A stretch of 64,000 bases of DNA, taken from the NCBI GenBank assembly GCA_963575745.1, contig CAUYUJ010015262.1, positions 77,021 to 141,020 of the forward strand, in the 5' to 3' direction. The notes under the pieces were generated by a model. That model saw only the letters and a program-made list of their open reading frames with translations, ran no database searches and had not been told where the DNA came from. The position numbers and the translations under genes were made by a program. This DNA comes from Prorocentrum cordatum. Lineage: Eukaryota; Sar; Dinophyceae; Prorocentrales; Prorocentraceae. Positions 44,641 to 53,029 of the stretch are shown piece after piece (within the stretch, counting starts at the first letter, position 1; each line of letters opens with the position of its first letter).

Positions 44641-44913
44641 CGTGGCGGGCGTGGGATGATGGTGATGGGGGCGGGTCGGGGGAGGCGATGGTGGTGTGGC
44701 GGAGTGAGGCACGACGTATATCGAGTGCGATGCGACGGTCGAGGATTTGACGGAGGATCTAATGTCGTGGTGGCGGTGTTGCCGATGACGATGGTGCTAG
44801 TCACGGTGATGGTGGTGTTGAGGGCGTTTCCGATGTTGTGAATGGTGACGATGGTGGGGGAATGACGATGACGAGGATGTGCAGCATGTGGGTGATGACA
44901 CCCGCCCGCCAAG

Positions 44914-44979
44914 GAGCACAAAGCTACCTGCGATGAGCTCGCCCGCCGCCTCGTCGAGGCCAAGCGCGAGGCCGAGAAG
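44914..44979 (+). CDS. Candidate exon 5 of a host coiled-coil gene
   Basis: After CCGCCCGCCAAG the frame reads EHKATCDELARRLVEAKREA then EK, a well-formed amphipathic helix with GC-rich third positions. It ends at AAG|GCAGCT with a GC donor. Length is 66 bases, 22 codons, phase 0, as at 38090. If unspliced the frame continues through ALLSDDGPQHGADATL to the GGA array. The upstream stop at about 44895 is consistent with an exon boundary between 44898 and 44914. Confidence 0.45.
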
Positions 44980-45063
44980 GCAGCTCTGCTGTCGGACGAT
45001 GGGCCTCAGCACGGGGCAGATGCAACTCTGTGCGGCGAGATGCCCCATTCCCCAACCCCCTCC

Positions 45064-45155
45064 TGCTTAGGAGGAGGAGGAGGAGGAGGAGGAGGAGGAG
45101 GAGGAGGAGGAGGGGAGGGGGGGAGGAGGAGGAGGAGGAGGAGGAGGAGGAGGAT
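45064..45155 (+). repeat. (GGA)n microsatellite
   Basis: Nearly pure GGA with a GGGAGGGGGG interruption. The region 45156-45395 after it shows no gene. Confidence 0.95.
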
Positions 45156-45395
45156 AGGCATGAATGTATGGGGGAAGGGAGTGCTCCGTATGCGGGCTGT
45201 GAGTTGGTGGAGGGGCATGTGTGAGGAAGCGATGGGCGGATGCGACGGGACGATGAAGATGAGGAGGCAGTTGGCGGACGATACAGATGATGATGGGAAG
45301 GTGGAGGACGAGGAGGCTTGTAATGGAGGCGCAGGGGGAATGAGGTTGGTGCGGAGCATGAGGAGTATGAGGAGGAGGGGAAGAGCAGGAGTAAG

Positions 45396-45483
45396 ATGAT
45401 GATGATGATGATGCTGATGCTGATGATGATGATGATGATGAGGAGGAGGAGGAGGAGGAGGAGGAGGAGGAGGAGGAGTTGGA
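45396..45483 (+). repeat. (GAT)n(GGA)n target microsatellite, left flank of the insertion
   Basis: GAT then GGA, ending GGAGTTGGA. The last 16 bases are repeated beyond the other end of the retrotransposon. Confidence 0.95.
45468..45483. repeat. Target-site duplication, copy 1 (partner 52928-52943)
   Basis: AGGAGGAGGAGTTGGA here and AGGAGGAGGGGTTGGA at 52928-52943 differ at one position. The shared non-repeat GTTGGA makes chance GGA similarity less likely. It exactly abuts the A7 end and the DinoSL end of the element. Confidence 0.75.
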
Positions 45484-45559
45484 TTTTTTTCCAGTGCGCC
45501 GCTGCCATACAAACTCCAGAGTGCAATAGATGCAGGGGTTGCCTGGCAGGGAAAAGGAA
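45484..45559 (-). other. 3'UTR and A7 tail of the DinoSL-headed element
   Basis: About 70 bases after the stop, ending CACTGG then A7. The tail is short compared with mammalian LINEs, as for copies A-E. Confidence 0.7.
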
Positions 45560-47649
45560 TTACGCCATCCAGCTCTTGGAGGTCTTAGACGGCGGGAGGC
45601 CCTTGCAAACCCGCTGTAAAACCTCGAGCTGGTGCTTTGTGATGGCGTGCGGTCCCAGCGCGGCCACAGGACAAGGCTCCCGCAGGGAATCAGGGCGAGC
45701 TATTGCCCAAGAGCCGCATTCACCGCAAAAAGTGAAGGCACCTTTCTGCCACAAAACGTGTGACGGGTGGACCGCCTTGCCAGCGACCCAAGGCGCAGCA
45801 CGCTGAGGGGGCGGGTCAAGCCTCAGGCGACGCCATAGGGAGTCATCCCTGGCGGCCAGGGCCCGACCTGGCCTCGCCCACTTCTTAACAGTGACCTCCT
45901 CCGCCACCACCGGCTCCGAACCCCCAACTCCACCTCCTTCAAAAGCAGGGCAAGCAGAGCGGAGCCTCGCGCGGAGCGAGGGGGCAACATCGGAGATCGA
46001 AGCCTTGCACATCCCACAAGTCCAAACGCCAAAACCGAACTCCCAAACGTGCGACGAACCCCTCACATCAGCTTCGATCCACCGACGCCTGCGGAGCACA
46101 AGATCTATGGGCTGCTTGCGCAGCCTGCGCTCAGGCTCGGCCGTGAGGGCAGCACACTCGAGAATGATAGAGGCGTTACGCTTGAGGATGGCACAAGCAT
46201 TGGCGACGAGCTCATTATAAGCCTGAACAACTCCATTCGGGACCTGGCATTCCCGAGCACGCAAGTCAGCAAGCTCATCAGCGACAGAGTTGAGCACAAC
46301 CTGGTCCCAGTCAGCAGAGTCGCCAAAACGGGCGGGCTTTTGGGGATCGTCCAGCAGGTGACTGGGAACATGAAAAAGCTGGAAGTCCCCAGATCGCTCC
46401 GAGAGGAGCTGCCAGAATTCCCACCAGAGATCAAAATTAGCCAGCCTCGCAGAGGCCGCTCGGCCAGCCAGGAAACCATTGACAATATTGGCATGGTCGG
46501 TGACCACGCGCAGATCTTGGGCAGGGTCAACGAAACGAAGGCACTCCACAATGGCCGCAAGCTCTGCGCGGGGAACCGTCTGTCGAACCGAGTCGAGTAC
46601 ACCTGTGACTCCACAATCCCAATCAAAATCATCGCTCGGACGGAGCCGCACAAAGGCAAAGGCAACTCGTCGGAGGACAGGAAACTTGGCAAACTGCCCT
46701 CCCGTGCCATCAGTGGCATAGAGGCCTCCTGGCAGACAGCCTGGAAACAAGGCCCCAGGACAGCGCCGCCCCTGGAGGTCCCTGGAATCAGGCACAGGAG
46801 GGAGGTTGAACCAGGAAAGGGGAAGAAGTCCTCGCATCCAGAAGCACGGGTACTGGAAAGCCTCCTGCTGGGCGCCGTGCCTAAGGTGCTGAGAGTCAAC
46901 AATCTCCTGGACCTGCGACGAAGCATTACACATGCACTCCCAAAACCTGTGGCAGGAGGTCTCGGGGTCACGCTGGCAACGCCGACAAATAGGATCAGGA
47001 GCCAACTGGGCCTTGTGCCTGCTCTCCTCAGTCCAATAGCCTCCAGAGACCAAGAGCCGAATCATAGCCGCGAGGTCCCGACGCCCATCCTTCTCGAGGG
47101 AGGCAACAAGGTCCCAGACATGGTGAAGAGAGGCAGGCCCCTGGATTCCAGCGCCATCCAGGTGCTCGGAAGCCTGGCGCCACTGAAGCGTGTCGATCGA
47201 TTCGTCAAAAGCTTCAAGAAGAGGGCCTAGCGGGCCGTGCCCGTCCTCCATCATCTGCCACTCGTCACCACAAGGCGCGATGAGAGTGAAAGGTGAGGGG
47301 CACTGCCATCCAACAGCCAACATCGTGGCTTGAAAAGCCGCCATCGGGCCACGGACCCAGGACCACCCTTTTCGGACCTTGGCCAAAGGGGCCGCCCAGA
47401 AACGGGCCAGGCGACGGTGGAGCCCAGGGCGGCCCGCGAGACGAGCAAACCACGACTTGACGACGCGACGAACGTACACCTGGAGGGGGTCCTGGCCATC
47501 GCCGTAAGTGGGACGGATAGCGGTAGTGGCACGCACTCCTCGCTGAGGGGTCTTGCTGGCAGCACGAGCCATGCTGCGAAGGCCTTTGAGCATGGAGGGA
47601 GAGACACCGTGAATCTCTGGCGCCCACATGGCCTTCGCATAAGCATTAG
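45560..47649 (-). pseudogene. C-terminal part of ORF2: RNase H and zinc-binding motifs
   Basis: This is open from the frameshift at about 47650 to its stop. It would remove RNA from the RNA-DNA hybrid. RNase HI motifs: YATDGTGG (46700-46724, first Asp), RAELAAIVE (about 46552-46580, Glu), VTDHANIV (about 46480-46507, Asp) and NSVADELAD (about 46265-46297, last Asp). An upstream CRRCQRDPETSCHRFWEC resembles the HCCH-type knuckle typical between RT and the C-terminus. WTCGMC near 46010 and TFCGECGSWA...PC near 45690-45740 are further Cys motifs. All catalytic residues are present. It is cut from the RT by a one-base change in a C7 run, so the polyprotein is broken. A 393-codon plus frame here is its antisense shadow. 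Confidence 0.85.
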
Positions 47650-48985
47650 GGGGGGAACAATTTACTGACTTGCCTGCACGTGCGCCCAAACATGAAAATC
47701 TTGCTAGTGGCATCCCGCCCCTTGGTAAAGCGGGTCTTCCTGACGGCCACAGTCCTCCTGGCGCCTAGAGCGGTGTCGCGCCCCAAGTCCCTGGCAGCCA
47801 GAGCCGCGGACAACTCGCAGCCTTCACGGACGGCAATCCTGGAAAGCTCAGCCCGAAGGCTTGGCGAGGACGCAAGCATATGGGACTTTTCCAGGGACAA
47901 CTCACAGCGACGCCTCCTGAGGCCAGTGAGGAGGGCTCGAAGCAGGATGGGAAAAGTAGCGACGATGGACGAATGCGTGCCGAAAAGACGAGCTGAGATA
48001 TCATCAACCCACTCCCGCAGCGGAAGGCCACCGACCGATCCGTTGGCTCCTGCGAGGGGTTGGTGCAAATGAGCGCGCGCAAGGGAGGTAGCCTGGCCAC
48101 GTCCAGCCAACGTGCCCCCATGAGCCAGGATCCCAGGATGGACAGCCCCCTCCAACGACAAATGCCGAACCCCCAAGTATATATCGATGGCCAGGGCCAA
48201 CGGACGGAGTGGGTAATCTAATTCTCGAGCCGCTTCCACCAAGTCCTTAATGCAGACTTGGTCATAATACTTCTTCATATCAAGCAAAAGGCCCCCGACC
48301 TGGAACCCGCTGTGGAGGACGAGTTCCGTTTCAAGCTCGTCAGGCCAACCAGCTACATCGGCCGAGCCCCCAACGGTCTGGTCCCAGGGCCCATGCGCCT
48401 CACGGTCCCAAGCCGTGATGAAAGGCTTCCTGGTGCGCAAAAGAAGCGCGTGAACAAAGCCCAGCTGCGCTATGGGCCTTTTTCCCCCGTCAGGCTTCGG
48501 AATGAGGGCAATCAGGGCAAAGAGCTGCTGGAAAGGCAAAGTGCACTTCTCCTCAATGGGCTCTAGAAGCTGTATGAGGTGGAGCTTGGCCTCATCACTA
48601 GCCTCCTTGATCAAGCGCGGCTCAATCAGATCCAAACCCTGACCCCTGGAGTCAGGCAACGACTTGAGCGCGCGATTAAGGGTGTCCAGGTCGATGGGTG
48701 GCTAACGCGGGGACGACCGAGCACTCTTACGCAGGGCAGCTAACGCAGCCCGCGCCTCGTCCTTATCGTGCTGTTGCCAGATGGCCGTCCAAGCGGCCGC
48801 TTCAAATTCTAAGAGCTGATCTAAGGCTGAGCAGGGTCCTTCCTCACCGATCTTTTCGGCCGCCAGAGGGTCCAGGGGTGGCTTTAACAACCGATGAGCC
48901 GGCCCCGCAGACCTGAAAAGCGCACCCTGGAGCCAGGCCTTCCACGAGGCCTTCTGAGCCTGAAGAGCGTCACGGTGGGATTTTT
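47649..48985 (-). pseudogene. Reverse transcriptase part of ORF2
   Basis: The frame starts after a one-base change in an A7 run (48981-48987) and has a TAG at 48702-48704 between SARSSPR and PPIDLDTLNRALKSLPDSRG. RT motifs: LIPKPDGGKRPIAQLG near 48475-48520; LLLDMKKYYDQV near 48253-48290 with the first catalytic Asp; GTLAGRGQATSLARAHLHQP near 48063-48122; and REWVDDISAR near 47990-48020, where WVDD replaces the usual Y/FADD. It ends VSKLFPP where a C7 run shifts the frame. In C6 form it would continue as FPPNAYAKAMW into the RNase H part. Order and motifs fit a dinoflagellate RT type recalled from memory. Confidence 0.8.
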
Positions 48986-51554
48986 TTCAGACACCTGCTG
49001 GGGCTCAGCAAGCAAGTCTTGCAGCCCGTCGAACGGCAACTCAGAAATGCGCTGAAAACGAATCTTCCACAAGTTAAAGGTTCCACACTGACCAGCATCG
49101 GAAGGGTCAGACGGGGGAGGGGGCACCTGCTGAGAAAGCCAAGCCATAGTGGCACGAAATTGAGCTGCATGCTTACGGTCAGGCTGCGGCGGGATATCCT
49201 CTATGGAATCCTGCGGGACAAGCTTAAGCAACAGCCTAAGCTTGACAAAGGCAGCTTGCCAGAAACGGGCGTCGCGATCAGCCCGGCAAGGCCCCTCAAC
49301 CTGGGCGGCCGTGAGGGGCACCAAACGCAGCCTGGGCTCCTGGCAACGACCAATAAACTGGAACACCTGATCCCTGGCCAAGCCAAGCTTCGAGAAGGCC
49401 TCGAGCTCCAGAGCCGCAATCCAGGTAGACAACTGGGCACCTAAATCGAGGGAGACCTGGATGTTGTCATGCTCGAGCTTGAGGAGACTGGCAGCGGCGT
49501 AGTTGGCCTTGAAGAAGCCTGGCCGCTTACGTTGCAGCAGCTGAGCCTGCACCAGGAAGTGCGGCCAGGCTTCAACAGGGGCAGCAACGCCTTTGACAGG
49601 AATGGGCTTAGGTCGCATGGCCTTCCAAACCATGATGGCCCTGGGGGAAGCCGAGACCTGAAATTCCAAAGCGGCGTGGGTGCCCCAAGGCACTGGAACA
49701 AGCGACCTAAACTGGACGGCGCTAGAGAAGCTAGCAGAGACCAAAGCGTAATCGATCCGACTGATGGGGACCCCAGAGAACGTAACCGAAACACCAGGCA
49801 TAGGAACAGGGGCAAGGCCGAGAGGCTCCAGCCAACCTGACTCCTCGAGAACACTCTGGTCCACCTGCCAGTCGCCCACCACAAAGGCGGGAACACCTGC
49901 CGCGCTCAGATGGGCGCCGAGGTCCGCCAGCAGCTCGAGGTTCTGACCGTTGAGCTCGCCCCCCGTGACCAGGTAGACTGGGGCGATGGTCAGGGAAACC
50001 TTCCGCAGCCTCAGAGTGCACAACAACCACCGAGCCGTGCCAGCCGTAGTCCAATCACCCGCCTCGCATGTCAATTGTGAGGGCCCAAGATGAGAGCGAG
50101 CAGCAACAAGAACACCTGGCGATGCATCATCAGCGAGCGTGGGCCCAGCGGCCTGCGCCACAACCTTCCAGCCCAGCTTGTGTAGCTTCTTGGCCATCGC
50201 CTGGTACTTGGAACCGCGCATCCTGTGCTCGACAAAAATGATGATGTCAGCCGAGCATGCTGCAACCCACCTGCAAGCGGTTGGGCCCCACACACTGATG
50301 TTGGAGTAGACAATGGACAAAGAACGCTGAGGGGCGGTGTCGCTGTCAAGGTCAGGCCCAGGCCCCTGACTCTCATCGTCCTGCGAATCCAGCAAAACGG
50401 GCTCGCCGCCTGATCCACGAGGGTCACCGCTGGGCGATTGCTCCAACCCCGTGGGCCGCAGGGAAGGGGCCGACGGCCCTGCGACGAACGAGCCTGGCGA
50501 ACCAGGATTTCCAGCAGCACAGACAGGAGATCCACCAGTAGCGACGATAGTCCCAGGGCCTGAGGCACGACGGTTGGGAGAAGTGTCAAACTCACGTTCA
50601 GCAAGGACCGAGGAGCGGGCGTGACGCCGTAGTTCCTCTTCCCATTCGTCAGGGTCTGATTGCGAAAGCAGACGCATGTTGGTATGGTAGCGAGCCCTCA
50701 CACTCCTCCTGGACCTCCAGGCCGAGAGACAGATGTCCTGAGCCATGTCACGCCTCACGATAGCCAAATTCTCAATGCCAGTCCGAGCCGACTGCTCCAA
50801 AACGAGAACCAGGTAGACGCCTTGGGCTAGCAAGTCAGAAACGTAAGTGACACACAAGCGCATCCAGTGAGCTTGGTTGCTAGGCTCATCCAACAGACTC
50901 GGATCCTGGAGCCAGAAGTTTGTGTATAACCGAAGACGACGCTCCATAATAAGTCGCTGACGAATGGCATCGCGCCGTTCAGGATCCTGATCCTTGCATG
51001 TGAGGACAGAGTTCGCGGTGTGCCCTGCAGCGGGCTCCCGCAGGACCGCGCACCCTTGGGAGTGAGGGGCCGTCCCCTCTCCCGCGGCGCCTCCCACATC
51101 ACACGCCTTCCGGGGCCAGCGCGACAGCCTGCCTGCCCTTGAAGTCGAAGAGCACGGGGCCGAGGTCGACGCCGAACCCGAAGCAGTAGATGCCGCAACC
51201 GACGAAGTAGTGGCCGTACCGCAAGCACATGTGGCGTCGTCTGACGTGCCTCCAGCAAGACGCGCGCCGCGGGATCCCGTGCTGAGGTCTTGGCAGAGCC
51301 AACCTGCAGCAGGTGCCGTCCGCGGGGTCATTGCCTTCGCAGGCACGGTGAGTGAGCGCCCATCGTATGAAGCCAAAGAGGACGAATAAGCACCAGTAGA
51401 GGTCGTCGCAGGCGGGAAAGAAGAAGAGGAGCCGCCTGCCGTCGAAGTGGACGGTACAGAGGAAAATGAACATGAAGAGGCCGATCTTGATAGCACACCG
51501 ACAGGAGAGCTGCAGGTAGAACAGCTATTACACCCTTGACCATCATCAGCAGAG
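48985..51554 (-). pseudogene. N-terminal part of ORF2 with APE-type endonuclease
   Basis: The endonuclease starts near 50330 with SLSIVYSNISVWGPTACRWV. FVEHRM near 50220-50245 holds the catalytic Glu. Then follow APVYLVTGGELN, FVVGDWQVDQS near 49845-49885 (GDxN-like, Asn replaced by Gln), ISRIDYALVSASF near 49725-49765 and WGTHAALEF near 49665-49690 with the final His. Upstream text (YTNFWLQDPSLLDEPSNQAH, LLAQGVYLVLVLEQSARTG) is open and protein-like but of unknown function. Between 51554 and about 51050 two frames look plausible and the true frame, hence the start, is unclear. The frame is lost at the A7 run near 48981. Confidence 0.7.
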
Positions 51555-52744
51555 CTAGGAGCCCGACTCGCGAGCCTCAACCTTGGCCCGAGCAGCAGCC
51601 GCCTTAGCTCGTGCGGGAGTGGCAGAGCGCGCCTTCTCAATCCGCTTCTCCTTGTCGGTCGGCTCGGCACGGGCCTCAGCAGCCAAGGGCTCAGCCTTCG
51701 GCGCATCAGCCGCAGGCGCCTGAGAGGAAGCAGCACCCTGGCTGCCCGCACCTTGAGAAGCCGCGACCCCGGTTGCAACCGCGCCATCAGTAGTCTTGCG
51801 TTCTTACGCAGCTCACCCATCCGCTTCTGGTATTCCTCCTGCTGCGTCTTGTACTGGGATTTAATGCTCGTGAGCGCTCCGTGCAAGAGGTTCTTGACCT
51901 GCTGGGGCTGCTCGAGCTTGAACTTTTCGAATCCCTCGCGGTCCTCGGCCGAGAAGGCTGGCCCCGAGACGTCCAGCTCTTCACCAAAGTCGAGCTTGAT
52001 CTCATCAGCGGAGTCCTTGAAGAGGGCGTCGAGGGAAATGACGTTCTTGCTGGAAATGGGCTCAGCAGGCTTGAGAACTCCGACGGCAAGCTTACGAGTG
52101 GCCTGCTCAAGTATGTCAGCGTTCTCCAGGTCCCTCGCCATGAGCTCATCAAGGTGCTTGTCCAGGTCGCTGACCTCCTTGTCCAGCGCCGCGCGGCGCG
52201 CCAGGGCCTTGTCAAGCTTCTCCTTGGAAGCCTTCTTGGCCTGCGAGGCACGCTGCCACTCGGCCTGAGGTGTCGCCCGGGGCTGGGGCGGCGGCTTGGG
52301 CGCGAACTGAGCGAGCAACTTCTGGGCCAGGTCGGGCGCGAGGTGCGACGCAGCCTCCTTGACAGCCGCGAGAGCTTGAGGAGGAATGGCCTCAGATGGG
52401 CCCTGCTGCACCTGCTGCGCCTGGGTACCCTTGCGCCAGCGATCCTTGGACTTGCCGCCTCCCTCACCCCATCCAGACTCCTCAGCACCGGTGTACAGAA
52501 GCATCTGGCCGCCGACGCCGACAGAGGAGCTGAGCGGGTGGTGCTGGGACTGGCACCCGACGCAGAGATTGTGCCGCTTGGCCAGGAGATCATTCCAAGT
52601 CCAATGGCCACAAGAGCACGCAGTGTACAGCCGAGCACCACGATTCTGCCCAGCCTTGGCGCCCCCAGGCGGAACTCGGATCCAGGGCTGCCTCGTCCAA
52701 GTTTCCTCCGCATCATCGGGGATGCGCCGCGGGGCAGGGGCCAT
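51555..52744 (-). pseudogene. ORF1 of the DinoSL-headed element, one frameshift
   Basis: ATG at 52742-52744 (MAPAPRRIPDDAEETW) lies about 180 bases after the DinoSL start. LYTACSCGHWTWNDLLAKRH and NLCVGCQSQH form a Cys-X-Cys...Cys-X2-Cys zinc-ribbon-like motif at residues about 40-72. Residues about 150-345 are charged and helical (KEKLDKALARRAALDKEVSD, LDKHLDELMARDLENADILE). Near 51790 the frame changes from GELRKNA to KTTDGAVATGVAASQGAGS. The tail, rich in Ala, Glu, Lys and Arg (EPTDKEKRIEKARSATPARA), ends ARESGS at a TAG at 51555-51557. An RNA-binding role is the family expectation, not shown. Confidence 0.65.
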
Positions 52745-52906
52745 CGCAGCGCCGTAGCAACTAGCTCCGTCAGGAGCACGCGAAATATGGGCTGCCAGAA
52801 GCCCGTGCAGTACTGGCAAAAGCTGTCAGGCGCAAGGCCTTGGCACTGCTGCGGACTAGCAGCTTCCAGTTCGGCACGAGGGCGCAGAGCCCTCAGGTGC
52901 AGCATT

Positions 52907-52928
52907 CTTGAGCCAAAATGGCTACGGA
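52907..52928 (-). other. Exact dinoflagellate spliced leader (DinoSL) copy
   Basis: On the minus strand, T then CCGTAGCCATTTTGG then CTCAAG is identical to all 22 positions of DinoSL (the first, variable position is T and may belong to the target duplication). It is followed directly by AATGCTGCACC of the element and preceded by the GGA microsatellite. It marks the 5' end of a trans-spliced mRNA that was reverse-transcribed to its cap end. Confidence 0.95.
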
Positions 52929-53000
52929 GGAGGAGGGGTTGGAGGAGGAGGAGTAGGAGGAGGAGGAGGAGGAGCATCGGCCCACCTCTGGAACCGCTAC
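52928..53000 (+). repeat. Target-site duplication copy 2 and (GGA)n right flank
   Basis: AGGAGGAGGGGTTGGA (52928-52943) pairs with 45468-45483 with one mismatch. Further GGA repeats extend to about 52977. Together with 45396-45483 they reconstruct a GGA microsatellite as the pre-insertion site. Confidence 0.75.
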
Positions 53001-53029
53001 CTTACCAGGATCTTGTCAAGCCTCTCGAA

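Larger units (their letters stand above)
45484..52927 (-). mobile_element. Full-length non-LTR retrotransposon starting with DinoSL, 7.44 kb
   Basis: Reading the minus strand from 52927: DinoSL, leader, ORF1 with a zinc-binding motif and a charged helical region, a second coding region with APE-type endonuclease, RT, RNase H and C-terminal zinc-binding motifs, a short 3'UTR and A7 (45484-45490). A 16-bp imperfect duplication flanks it, so both ends are defined. This is a lineage distinct from copies A-E, which have no RNase H. Few lesions (frameshifts near 51790, 48981 and 47650; one TAG at 48702) suggest a fairly recent insertion. Confidence 0.85.

Noticed and set aside
46049-47230. 393-codon plus-strand frame
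   Set aside because: It is the antisense shadow of the RNase H coding region, whose motifs on the minus strand are convincing.
51787-52977. 396-codon minus frame starting with the ATG right after DinoSL (MLHLRALRPRAELEAASPQQ)
   Set aside because: It overlaps ORF1 in another frame and downstream reads as Arg/Ser-rich shadow text, while the competing frame has the zinc-ribbon-like and helical regions.
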